From Lasioglossum baleicum (lineage: Eukaryota > Arthropoda > Insecta > Hymenoptera > Halictidae), in assembly GCF_051020765.1 (NCBI RefSeq), contig NW_027469114.1:961903-1025902 (forward strand): a stretch of DNA of 64,000 bases, written 5' to 3'. Positions 42,051-54,333 of this stretch are shown here, piece after piece; within the stretch, counting starts at the first letter, position 1; each line of letters opens with the position of its first letter. Position numbers and translations under genes: made by a program. The notes under the pieces were generated by a model that was given only the letters and a program-made list of their open reading frames with translations, was not told where the DNA came from and ran no database searches.

Positions 42051-43312
42051 CTACTTCACGCACGAAATTAAGGTGCCTGTTACTAAACTGTTAACTAATT
42101 TTTATATGTGATCTCGAATTTATATTGTCGAGTCAGGGGGCTAGGGCACGGAGGGTAAGGATTTTGGTAAAACGTTTGACTTTTTTCCACCTTGTAACGT
42201 TCTCAAACTGTTTCACGCCCTACTTTAATATTCTAAACGCGAATTAAGATGTCGGATGCCAATAGTGTCCAACGGATTGACTTCCGGAATACCTGGTTTG
42301 ACGCTCGGAATCGCAGGATGGGTGATGCTATTGACATTACCGTTCGTGTCTCAGACAACCTGGTAATTTTCTCGTACGTTTTGACACTTGATCTTCTTAG
42401 TTACTATGAAATTCAGGTCTCCGTCACTAAAATGATTACAAATGTGTTTCCCTAAACACGTAGTAATACTCTCGATGCGGCGGGTTAGTTTCTCAGACGG
42501 TGGCGCTTTCAGTAAAGCGTTTGACTGTGCAGCAATTAGGTACGTTCTCACACGGTGTGACCTTCTACTTCAGTATTCATTCCGCAAATTTGGTGTCTAT
42601 TGCCAATACTGCACAGCGCATTTACTCCCGGAATACCTGCAATGACTCTAGAACACACAGGATAGGTGCTGCTATTGAATTAGGTGTCCGAACCTCAAGG
42701 CTGGTGGTAACGATCGGGAACGGTTTGACCCTCGATCCAGTAATTCATACATGAGAGTATGGTGCACGACACTATGATGTATAATACTTTGCCTCTCTGA
42801 AGGCGAAGATATACACGCGATGCAGCGGGTCACCTTCTCGGAAACCTAATGCCTTCGGTAGAATGTTTGACTTTATACCAAGGGGAACGTTGCACAACTG
42901 AGTGACAATGTACTTTAATATTTATACCGGGAAGTATTGCTTCTAATGCCGATACTTTTCAGCGGATTTACCTCCAGAGTACCTGGTTTGACTCTGGGAA
43001 CCACAGGATACGTGAAGCATTTTACTTAGCCGTCGACACTCTAAGAAGGAGGTATCGTTTTCGAACGGTTTGACGATCGATATTCTACTTCATACAGGAG
43101 TTTATGGTGTCGTCACTAAAATGCCTACCAATTTGTTCCTACAAACACGATGTTATTCTCTAGGTACGGCGGGTTAGCTTCTCGTACTGTAAGGCTTTCG
43201 GTAAACCGTTTGACTTTATAGGAACTGGTATCGTTCTCAAACTGCAATAACGCTATATTTTAATATTCGAACCATGAAGATAGGTGTCTATTGCCAGTAC
43301 TGTTCAGTGGAT

Positions 43313-43324
43313 CCCCCCCCCCCC
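43313..43324 (+). repeat. C12 homopolymer in satellite
   Basis: Twelve C in a row replace part of the usual GGATTTACTCCCGGAAT segment. No other monomer has such a tract here. It may be slippage expansion of the native CCC, or an assembly or sequencing artefact. Confidence 0.9.
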
Positions 43325-44279
43325 ACCCGGAATTCGTGAATTGAATCTCCGAACCACGGGGTAGGTGGAGCTATTGACATAGCCGTTCGACTCTCACAGA
43401 AGGTGGTAGTATTCTCGAGCGGTTTTACCCTCGATCTTCTAATTGAGGCTAGAGTTTAAGGTGCCGTCACTAAATTGTATATTAGTGTGTTTCCATACGC
43501 ACGTAGATATACACTCAATGCGGAGGGGTAGCATCAGAGACGGTAACGCATTCGGTGAAACGTTTAACTTTATAGCAATTTGTACCGTTCTCACACGGTG
43601 TGACTCGCCGTTTTAGTATTCACACCGCTAATTAGGGTACCAGTTGCCAATACCCTTCTGATTTACCCTCGGATTACCGGGCTTGAATGTCGGAATCACA
43701 AGGCAGTTGATGCTATTGACTTATCAATTCAACTCTCAAAGATTGTGGTCACGTTCCCGAACGGTTTGAGCCTCGATTTCCTCATTCATTCTGGAAATTA
43801 AGGGGTCCGTCATTAAAATGGATAATAATTAGCTTCTCTAAACACGATGTTATACTGACCATACGGCTGGTTATCATCTCGGCATGTAAGGCCTTCTATG
43901 AACAGTTACACCCTATACCAGTAGGTAAAGTTTTACTACCGTGTAACTCTGTACTTTAATATCCATACCGGGAAGTAGGGTGCTTATTGCCGATACTGTA
44001 CAGCGGATTTACTCCAGGAATGCCTGGTTTGACTCTCGGAATCACAGGATAGGTGTAGCTGCTGACTTAGTCGTTCGTCTGTCACAGAGGGCCTTAACGT
44101 TCTCGAACGGTATGACCGCCGATCTTGTAATCCATCCGTTCTATTAAGGTGCCCGTCGCTAAAATGGATACTACTTGGCTACTATGAAGACGAAGTTATA
44201 CACTCTACACGGCGTGTTATATACGCGGATGGTAAGACCTACGGCAAAACTTTGATCCTATACCAATTCGTAACTTTCT

Positions 44280-44690
44280 ACGACGGTTTAACTTGTGACA
44301 TTAATATTTATACCGTTAAATAGGGTGGATGATTGCAACACTGCACAACAGATTGACTCTCAGAATATCTGCTTTGACTCTCCGTATCCTAGGATAAGTG
44401 AAGCTGCTGGCTTAGCTGTGCGACTATGAAAGACTGTGATAACGTTCACGATTGGCAAGGCCCTAGATTTTGTAATTCATACATGATGTTATGGAGCACG
44501 TCAATAAAATGCTTACTAATTTGCTTCTCTGGACACAAAGTTATACTCTCGATGCAACAGGTTAATTTCTCGGCAGGTACGGCCGTCTGAAAAAAATTTG
44601 ACTCTATACCAATACGTAACGTTCATCAACGGTTTGACTCATTACTTTGATAATCATACCAGGAAATACGGTGCCTATTGACAATTCTTT
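44280..44690 (+). repeat. Higher-order segment, copy A
   Basis: Slightly more than one monomer that shares private variants with 47040-47430: GTGGATGAT followed by ACTGCACA, ATTTTGTAATTCATACATGA, TATGGAGCACGTC, TCTCTGGACA and GGTACGGCCGTC. These are not typical of other monomers, so the two segments are closer relatives. The offset is about 2.75 kb, or eight monomers. Confidence 0.65.
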
Positions 44691-47039
44691 TCTGTGGATA
44701 TAATTCCCGAATATCAAGGTTGACACTCGGAGTCACAGAATAGGTGAAGCTGTTAACTTAGCTGTGCCGCTCGCAACGAATATGTTAACACTCTGGTACG
44801 TTTTGATTGGCCATTTTGTAAATCCTACATGAAATTATCGTGTCCGTCACTAAAATGAATAGCAATGTCTTTGTCCGGACACGAAATTACACTCTCGAAT
44901 CGGCGGGTCTGGTACACGGGAGGTATGATTTCTCTGAGAAGTTTGATTCCACACCAATGTGTATCGCCCTACAGCGGTTTGACGTCCAGCAGTAATATTC
45001 AATGCCTAAATTAATGTGTTTATTTCCAATCATATACAGGGCATTTACTCCCGGAATACCTGCTTTGACATTCGGAATCACAGGGTAGGTGAAGCTATTG
45101 ACTTAGCTGTCTGGGATATCATAGTAGGTGGTAACGGTCTCGAACTGTTGAGTACCGATCTTCTAATTCATACATGAAGTTATGGTGCCCGTCACAGCAA
45201 TAGAGGAACACTAACTTATACTCTCGATGAGGCCAGTGAGGTTCGCGGAAGGTAAGTCAATCGATAGGCCGTTTGACTTCATGCCTGTTGGTAAACTCTC
45301 GAACGGTTTGACGCCCTACATTAACACTCAAACCGTGAATTAAGGTGCCTTTCGCCAAAACTCTCCAGCGGTCTTACTCCAGAAATGCTTGGTTTGACTC
45401 TCGGAATCACAGGATTGGTGAAACTATTGGCTTAGTAGTGCGACTTTCAAAGAAGGTGGGATCGTTCGCCAACCAGTTAGACTCCCAAATTTTGTATTCA
45501 TACGAGAAAAAAAGCTGTCCGCCAGCGAATACATCTCCTAGTAGTTGCGGTGAGCACTAAGCATGACACTCTCTTCAGCGGGTTCGGTTCTAGGAGGGTA
45601 AGGTGACTGGTAAGGTGTATGACGTTACATCTATTGGTAACGTTTTCCAGCGGTGTGACGCTGTACTTCAGTATTGATCCAGATGGTTGAGGAGCATATT
45701 GCCAACAAAACTCAGCTAGTTTGCTCCTGGAATACCTGATTTACCACTCGGAATCACAGGATAGCTGCAGCTATTGACTCAGATGTGCGACCTTCAAAAA
45801 AGGTGATAACGTTCTTGATCGGTTTGACACTCGAACTAGTTATTCATTCATGATACTGAGGGGCGCGCCACTAAAATGTGTATTAATTTGTATCTCTGAT
45901 CACGAAGTTATACTCTCGATACATCGGGTTAACTTCTCGGAAGATAAGGCATCTGTAAAAAGTTTGACCCTATACCAATAAGGAACGTTCTACACCTATT
46001 GGACACTATACTTTAATACTCGCACAGTGCATTAGGGTGTCTATTGCGAATACTGTTCAGCGCATTTACACCCGCAATACCTGGTTTTTCTCGCGGAATA
46101 ATAGGTTGGGTGGTGCTGACGATTTAGCTTTATATCTCCCAAAAACCGGGGTAAAGTTCTGGAACGATTTGACCATAGATCATGTAATTCTTACATGAAA
46201 TTATGGCGCCCATTACTAAAATGCGTACCTATGTGCTTCTCTGAAAATGAAGTTGTACTCTCGGTATAGCGGGATGCTTTCTCGGAAGGTAGCTTATTCT
46301 GTAAAGAGAGTGACTTTATAACAATTGGTGATGATCGCCAACGATTTGACTCCCTACATTAATGCTCATGCCGACAATTCCGGCGGCCATTGCCAATTCT
46401 CTCCTGCGAAATAACTCCCGGAATGCCTGGTTTGACTTTCGGCATCACAGGATAGGTGAAGTTATTGGCATACATGTTGGAATAGCGTAGAACGTGGTTA
46501 CGATCACGAACTGTTTCAATCGACTTTCCAATTCATACATGACACTAAGATGCTGTCACTAAAATTTATACTAATGTGTTTCTCTAAACACGAAGTTGTA
46601 CACTCGATACGGCGGGCTGGCATCGCGGACTGTAAGGCTGTCGGTAAAATGCTAGACTTTATATCAATATGTAACGTTCTATCGCGGCTTGTCGGTCTGC
46701 CTTATCATTAATACCGCGAAATAAGGTGTCCATGGGCAATATAGTACAGGGCAATTACTCCCGGAATACTTTGTTTGATTCGCGGAAAAACAGGTGTGGT
46801 TATGCTCTTGATTTAGCCGTTCGTCTCTCAAAGCTGGTGGTATAGTTGTCGCACGGTTTGCCTTTGATGTTCCTATATATGCATGAAAATAATGTGGCCG
46901 TCTGCTGAAGGGTCTACTAATTTGATCACGTGAAAACGGAGGAACACAATCAAAGAAGTGTGTCAGCATCTCGGAAAATAATGCCTTCGGTAGAATATTT
47001 GCTCTATAGCAATACGTAACGATGCACAACTCTGTGACA

Positions 47040-47430
47040 CGGTACTTTAAAATTTATACCGTTATATAGCGTGGATGATGCCAATACTGCACAGAAAATT
47101 GACTCCCGGCATACCTGATTTGTCTCTCGGAATCACAGGACAGATGATGCCACTGGCTTAGCTGTGCGACGCTCAAAGACGGTGGTAATGTTCTCGATTG
47201 GTTTTGCACTCGATTTTGTAATTCATACATGAAATTATGGAGCACGTCTCTATAATGTTTACTAATTTGCTTCTCTGGACAGAAAGCTATACTCTCGATA
47301 CAGCGAGTTAGTTTCCCGGAAGGTACGGCCGTCGGTAAAAAGTTTGACTCTACACTAATTCGTAACGTTATTCTACGGTTTGACTCAGTACATTGATGTT
47401 CATACCAGCAATTACGGTGCCTATTGCCAA
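47040..47430 (+). repeat. Higher-order segment, copy B
   Basis: Partner of 44280-44690, eight monomers away, with the same private variants and extra substitutions between them. It shows that blocks of several monomers were duplicated together, followed by divergence. Confidence 0.65.
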
Positions 47431-49125
47431 TACTTTTGGGCGGATATACTCCCGGTATAGCTGGTTTGACTCTCGGTGTCACAGGATAGGTGACGCTATT
47501 GACTTAGCTGTGCGACCCTCAAGAGTGATGGTAACGTTCTCCAACGGTTTGACACTTGATCATCTGGTAGATAGATAAAATTAAGTTGCCCGTTACAAAA
47601 TCTATACTATTTTGCTTCTGTGATCACGAAGTAATACTCTCGATACAGCGCGTTAGCTCCTCGCAAGGTACGGCCATCGGTGAAACGAAGGACACTATAC
47701 CAATACGTAATGTTGAACAACTGTGTGACTCTGTACTTGAATATTGATACAGGAAACTAGTGTTTCTAATACCGATAGTCTACAGCGGATTTAATCCCGG
47801 AATACCTGGTTTGGCACTCGGAATGACAGGATAGGTGAGGCTACTGACATAGCCGTACGAATCTCAAAGACGGTGGTCACGTATCCGAACAGTCTGACCC
47901 ACGATGTTCCATTCCATTCATGAAATTAAAATGTGTACTTATGGATTTCACCGAATACGATGATATACTCTCGGTACAGTGGGTTTGACTCTTGGAATGA
48001 TAGGTTTTCGGTAAATGGATTTACTCTATACGCATTCGTAACGATCGCAAATTGAGTGACGCCCTACTTTAATATTAAATTCGCGTGTTAAGGTGTTTAA
48101 AGCCTACACTCTTAAGTGAATATACTCCCGGCATACCTTGTTGCGCTATTGGAACTACAGTATAGTTTAAGCTATTGCCTTAGCCGCTCGGCTCTCAAGG
48201 AAGGCGGTAACGTACCCGAATGCTTTACCCCTCGATGCTGCTATTTATACACAAACATGTGGTGTCGGTTCGCATAAAATGTATACTAATATGTTTCCGT
48301 GAACATTAAGCAGGACACTCACTACAGCGGGTTAGGTTCTCCGCAGGTCAGGTATTCTATAGCAGGAATGGCTTTCTACGAATTGGTAATGTTCTCCGAC
48401 CGGTTGACTCCCTACATTAATTATCAATCCGTGAATTTTGGTTCCTTTTGCCTATACTGCTCAAGGAATTTACACCCGGAATGCCTGATTTAACATAAGG
48501 AATCACAGGATAGCAGACGGCTATTGTCTTAGCCGATCGACTCTCAGCAAATGTGGTGAAGCTCTGAAACGGTCTGTCCCTCGATCTTCAAATTCATGTA
48601 CGGAATTATGGTGCCCGTCCATAAAATGTATATAATGTGTTTCTTTGGACACGAAGTATTACTAACGATGATGCGCGTGATGTTCGCAGTAGCTGAAGCC
48701 CGCGGTAAAACGTTTGACTTTATACAAACTCGTATCGCTCACAAACGGTTTGACGCTCTACATTAACATTCAAACCGTGGACTATGGTGTCTAGTGCTAA
48801 TATAGATCAACGGATTTACGCCCAGAATACCGGGTTTGCCTCTCTGTATCAATGGATAGGTGAAGCAATTGGCTGAGCTGTTCGTCTCTTGAAGAAGGTG
48901 GTAACTTCCTCGAACGGTTTGACTTTCGATTCTGCTATTTCTACATGAAAAGGTAGTGCGCGTCTGCTACCATGTCTACTAATTTGTTTCCGAGAACAAT
49001 AAGCAAGACACTCGCTGCAGCAAGTTAGGATCTCGGATGATAAGGCATTTGGTCAAAAGATTGACTTTATTCGAATATGTAACGTTCAGCAACTCTTTGA
49101 CGCTTTACGTTAATAATAAATTCGT

Positions 49126-49142
49126 GAACTAAGGTCTCATCT
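49126..49142 (+). repeat. Putative target-site duplication flanking element copy 2
   Basis: GAACTAAGGTCTCATCT left of the element and GTATTAAGGTACCAATG right of it (49680-49697) are both versions of the same satellite stretch (consensus GAATTAAGGTGTCTATTG). A stretch occurring once per monomer appears twice, on either side of the insertion. This is expected for a target-site duplication of about 17 bp. Confidence 0.6.
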
Positions 49143-49680
49143 TGTGTCGGTGATATAGCGTAACCAACCTGCCACTAGGGCCTAGCGACACGGCCTCCAT
49201 GGGCGCGGGATTGGGATACGCCAAGTCAGCGCCGTGCGTGACACTCCTAGCCATGCACCTATCTATTACCTCGTAGACTGCAAGCCATACGCCCCAATCT
49301 TCGGTAGGCCGGGACCTACCTAAATACCGACTGACTCTGGAGGTCAGTGTCCGAGCTACTCTCACGCAGCATACCTGTGGAGGGTCCCACCGTGCAAAGA
49401 TAACGCCCTCTAACCCGCGATATGGTCTTAACACAGCCCGCGCGGCCAACTCAAGCAACCGGCCGGGCGACCGGACGAAGCCCGCTTCCCCAGGGCTCGA
49501 ACCGCTTCCCGAGGTGCCAGTGAATGCAGGGCCGTGCGGGTCGTACTCCGTGTAAGGACACTTTAATTCCTGAATGAGGCGATTGGTTACCTCGGCCATG
49601 GTTCGGCCGAATCGTGCACCGTGGGTTCGTCATACACATACTGCAATGGAACCAGAATGCCCACCGCAGCTTCTGCGGGG
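49143..49680 (-). mobile_element. GC-rich SINE-like element, copy 2
   Basis: A 538-bp element inserted in reverse orientation in the second half of a satellite monomer, a site different from that of copies 1 and 3. In element sense it starts CCCCGCAGAAGCTGCGG, a perfect 6-bp terminal hairpin with a 3-base loop (plus-strand 49664-49678), and ends CACCGACACA. It keeps the TCGGCC/GGCCGA stem and the B-box-like GGTTCGAGCCC. Its third stem (plus-strand 49234-49258) is imperfect, with 6 of 8 Watson-Crick pairs. A frame of 156 codons is open on the minus strand (49129-49599), but it runs out into satellite and is closed in copy 3, so I treat it as chance in GC-rich DNA. The 15-residue stretch resembling GPAFTGTSGSGSSPG is alike in all three copies, as expected from shared DNA. 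Confidence 0.72.
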
Positions 49681-50374
49681 TATTAAGGTACCAATGGCCA
49701 ATAATGTTGAGCGGATTTACTCAAGGCACACCTGGTTTGGCTCTCGGAATTACAGCATTGTTGAAGTTATTCACTTAGACGTTCGGCTCTGGAGGAAGAT
49801 GGTACCGCTACCGAATGGTTTGACACTCGATCATCTAATCCATACATGAAATTTATGTGACCATCACTGAAATGTATATCAATTTGCTTCTCTGAACACG
49901 AAGATATAATATGGATACTGCGGGTCAGCTTCACGGAAAATAAGGCCATCCGTAAAAAGTTCGATTATATAAAGATAGGTATTGATCTACAACGCTTTGA
50001 ATTTACTCATGAATATTTATACTGCGATATTTCGTGTCTAATGTGAATACTGTCCATCGGCTTTAGATGTGGACTACCTGGATTGACTCTTGGAATCACA
50101 GGATAGGTGAAGTTATTGACTTAGCCGTTCGTCTCTCCATGAAGATGGGATCGTTTTCGAACGGTATGACTCTCGGTTAATCCGTTCATACGTGAAAATG
50201 TGCTGTCCGTCTGCAAACACGTCTACTAATTTACTTCCGGGATCATTAAGCATGATGGCTACAGGGAGTTGGGTTCATGGAAGGTAAGGTATTCGGTAAA
50301 CCGAATGACTTTATACGAATAGGTAACGTTCTGCAACGATTTGACACAGTACTTTAGTCTTGATACATTTAATT

Positions 50375-50387
50375 GGGGGGGGGGGGG
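50375..50387 (+). repeat. G13 homopolymer in satellite
   Basis: Thirteen G in a row stand where other monomers read TTAAGGTGTCTATTGCC. The flanks are normal satellite (TTAATT before, AATCTAATACTG after). It could be an expansion of the native GG or a technical artefact. Such a tract could form a G-quadruplex. Confidence 0.9.
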
Positions 50388-53300
50388 TATAAATCTAATA
50401 CTGTTCAGCGCATTTACTCCCGCAGTTCGTGGTTTGACCCTCAGAATCACAGGATAGGTGAAGGTATTAACGTAGCTGTGCGACTCGCGCAGAAGTTGGA
50501 AAAGTTCTCGTGCGGTTTGACCATCGATCGTCTGGTTCATATATGAAGATAAGGTGCCCAACACAGAAATTAATACTAATTTACTTTCCATGCACAAAGA
50601 TATACACCTAATACGGCGGGTTAGCTTCTCGGGCCGTATGATATTAGGTAAAACGTTTGGTTTCATAGCAATTTGTGACATTCTGATACGTTATGCTATT
50701 GACTTAGTCGCTCGTGACTCACAAACGGTGGCGAAGTTGTCGAACGGTTTGACCCACTACCTCCGACATCATACATGAAATTAAGTGCCCGTCACTAAAA
50801 TGAATACTAATTTCTGCCTCTGATCATGGATTTATACTCTCGATGAAGCGGATGTTGTTCGCGGAACTTAACGCCTTCGATAAAACGATTGACATTATTC
50901 CAATTGGTAATGTTCAAAAACGGTTTGACGCTCTACTTTTATATTCAAACCGTGAATTGAAGTGTCCATTGCCAATACTGCTAGACGAATATACTCCTGG
51001 AATACCAGGTTTGACTCACGGAATCTCAACTAAAGGTGGTGGTATTCACTTATCAGCTCGACGCTCAAAGTAGGCGGTAACATTATGGAATGGTTTGACC
51101 ATCGACTTTCTAATTCATAAATGTAATTCGAGTTTCCGTATCTAATATGTCCACTAACTTCCGTCTCGGAACACAAAGATATTCTCTTGATACTGCAGGT
51201 TAACTTCCCGAAAGGTAAGGCCATCGTTGAAAAGTTTAAGAATGTATCAGTAGGTAAATTTCTACATGAATTTGACTCTGAAGCTTCATATCTATACCGT
51301 GAACTAGGTGGCCGAGTATTAATAGTGTTCGCGGATTTACTCCCGGTATATCTGGTTTGACTCTCGGAATCACAGGATAGGTGATCGTATTGACTTACAC
51401 GCTCGTGCCTCGAAGAAGGTGGTAAACGTTCGCGAACGATTTAACAATCGATCTTCTAATTCATGCATGGAATTACAGTGCACGTCACTAAAATGTGTAT
51501 TAATGTGTTTCGCTGTACACGAAGTTATACTCTCGATACGGGCGCGTTAGATTCTCGAAAGCCAAGGCATTCTGTGAATGGTTTCACTCCATATCAATAG
51601 GCAGCGCCCTTCATCGGTGTGACGGTCAGCTTTAATGTTCATACCGTGAATTAAGGCATCTATTTCCAATACCGTACAGGGCATTTACCCTCGGAGTACC
51701 TGGTTTGACGATCAGAATCCCTGTATAAGTGAAGCTATTAACTTGGCCGTTATGCCCTGGAAGGTAGATATCTTTCGCGAACTGTCGGACACTAGATCTT
51801 CTAATTTACATATGAAATTGAGCGTACTGTCTCTGAAATGTAAACGAACTTTCTTCATAATACAAGAAGTTATATTCTCGATACAGCGGGTTATGTCTAC
51901 GGAAGGTAAGGTATTCGGTATTGAGTGTCACGTTATACCAATTGGTATCGATCTCAAACGGTTTGGCGCTCTACTTTAATATTCATACCATGAATAAAGA
52001 TGTCTATAGCTAATACTGTTCAGCGCATGTACTTCTAAAGTACCTGATGTGACTATCGGAATTACAGGATAGGTGAAGCTATTGACAAAGTCAGTCGTCT
52101 CTCATTGAAGGTGGTAACGCTCTCGATCGATTTGACTCCATCTTCTGATTCATACATGAAATTATGCAGCTCATCACTAAAATGCATACTAATTTGCTTG
52201 TCTGAAAACGAAGTTACCCTCTCGATGCAGCGGGATATCTTCTCGGATGATTAGGTATTCAGTAAGAGGAATGACTTTATATAAATTAGTATAGCTGCCC
52301 GACGGTTTGACACAATACTTTAGAGTTTAGACCGTGAATTGAGGCGTCTATTGCCAATAACGGTCAGCGGATTTACTCCAGGCGTATCTGCTATGATTCT
52401 CGGATGCTCAGGATATGTGAAGGTTCTGACATAGTCATTCGTCTCTCACAGATGGTGGTACCGTTCACGAATGGTTTGACCCACGATCACTTAATCCATA
52501 CATGAAATCAGGGCGCCCGTCACTAAAATGATTACAAATTTCTTTCTCTGAACACGAAGTTACACTATCGATAACGCGGGAGAGGTTCTCGCAAGGTAAG
52601 ATCTACGGTAAAACATTTGGCTTTTGTACCAATTAGTAGCTTTCTCAAACGGCGTGACATAGTTCTTTGAATCTTCAAACCTAGAATTAAGGTGTCTATT
52701 GACAATACTATTCAGCGGATTTTCTCCCGCAATACCTCGCTTTTTCACTCGAAATCGCAGGAAAGGTGAAGCTATTGCATTAGCCATGCGAGTGTCATAA
52801 GAGCTGCTAACGTTCTCGGTTCATTTGACCCTACTTCTTTCTATTCCTAGATGCAATTTGCGTGTCTGTCTGCTAAAGAGTCTACTAATTTCATTCCCAG
52901 AACTCTAAGCCAAATACTTGCTGCAACGGGATAGTTTCTCGGACGATAATGTATCCTGTAAGAAGCTTGAACCTATACCAATAAGTAACGTTCTACGACG
53001 GTTGGAATATCTATATTACCATTCATACCGCAAATGAAGGTGCCCCTTGACAATACTGTACTGCGGATTTACTGACGGAATTCCTGGTTTGACTTGTCGG
53101 TATCATAGGTTATGTGAATCTATTGACTTATCCTTCGTCTCCCGCAGAAGGCGGCAATATTCTCGCACGGTTTGCAGTCGATATTCCTATATATGTATGA
53201 AAATAATGTGTCCGTTTGCTAATACGTCTACCAACTTGATCACGTGAAAACGAAGGAACACAGTCTCTGCAGCGTGTTGGGTTCTCGGAAGGTAAGGTAT

Positions 53301-54317
53301 TGGATAAAAACAATGGATTTATAACCATTGGTAATGCTCCCCGACGGTTGGACTCTCAAGCTTAATGTTCATATCGTGATTCATGGTGCCGATAGCCAAT
53401 ACTGTTCAGTGGATTTAATCCCGGAACATCTTCTTTGCCTCTCGGAAAGACAGGATGCGTGTATCTATTCACATAGCCTTTCGCCTCTTACGCAAGGAGG
53501 AAACGTTCCCGAAAGGATTGACACTCGCTTGTCTAATTCAAACAGGAAATTAATGTGCCTGTCACTAAAATGTATACTAATTCGTCTCACTGAACAACAT
53601 CTAACACTCTCGATACAGCGGGTTTATTCTTCGGAGGGTAAGATCTTCAGTAAACCGTTTGACTTTATAACAATGGGGAACGCTGACAAACAATCTAACG
53701 CTCTACTTTAATACCCAATCCGTGAATTAAGGTTTCTATTGCCAATACTGCTAAGCGGATTTTCTCCGATAATACCTGGTTTGACTATCGGAATGGCAGG
53801 ATCGCTGAAGGTACTGACATATTTGTGCGACGCTCAAAGTTGGTGATAACGTTCTCGAACGGATTGACTGGCGATCTCTTTACTCATCCATGAGATTAAG
53901 GTGCACGTCCTTAAAATGAATACAAATTTTCCTCTATGAATACGTATTTATACCCTCGATACACCGTGTTAGGTTCGCGGAAAGTAAGGTGTCCGGTAAG
54001 AGTTTTGTAGTCATACCAATTCGTAATATTCCTCGAAGGTTTGACTCACAACTATAACATTTATGCCGTGAATAGAGGTGTCTATTGCCAATACTGTTCA
54101 GTGAATTTATTTCCAGAACACATGGTATGACACTCGGTACCGCAGGATACCTGTTGCTATTGAATTCGCTGTGCGACTCTCAATGAAGGTGATATCGTTC
54201 TCTAGCGGATTGACACGCAATCTCCTTATGTATACATGAAAATAATGTGCCCGTCTGCTAAAATGTGTACTGATGTTATCACGTGAAAACGGAGCGAGAC
54301 CATCGCTACAACGGATT

Positions 54318-54333
54318 GGGTTATCGGTCAAAG
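54318..54333 (+). repeat. Putative target-site duplication flanking element copy 3
   Basis: GGTTATCGGTCAAAG before the element and GGTTCTCGCTCAGTAAG after it (54884-54900) are two versions of one satellite stretch (consensus GGTTCTCGGAAGGTAAGG). This gives a duplication of about 15-17 bp, a length usual for target-primed retrotransposition. Confidence 0.62.

Larger units (their letters stand above)
27033..49142 (+). repeat. 346-bp satellite array, forward block 3a
   Basis: About 64 forward monomers with the same landmarks as the other blocks. Three recurrent types alternate without strict order. One carries AACACGAAGTTATACTCTCG. One carries CACTAAGCAAGACACTCGC together with TCCGTCTGCTAAAATG. 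One carries GGTGTTATACTCTCG with TTTTTCGGAGGGTAAGGCAT and GGCTTGACGGCCTGC. Several monomers are internally deleted, for example near 32995-33035, 38905 and 42033. One carries a 22-bp tandem duplication near 35632-35680. No gene, tRNA or foreign insertion was found. Confidence 0.94.
49681..54333 (+). repeat. 346-bp satellite array, forward block 3b
   Basis: About 13 forward monomers between GC element copies 2 and 3. One monomer near 50692 is deleted between CATTCTGATACG and TGCTATTGACTTA, losing about 120 bp. A G13 tract lies at 50375-50387. A monomer variant containing CACGTG occurs at 53241-53246 and again at 54280-54285, just before element copy 3. No gene was found. Confidence 0.93.

Noticed and set aside
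49129..49599. A 156-codon open frame across GC element copy 2, possibly a transposon protein.
   Set aside because: It runs out of the element into satellite and is closed by stops in copy 3. GC-rich DNA has few stop codons. No reverse transcriptase, transposase or zinc-finger motif is visible.
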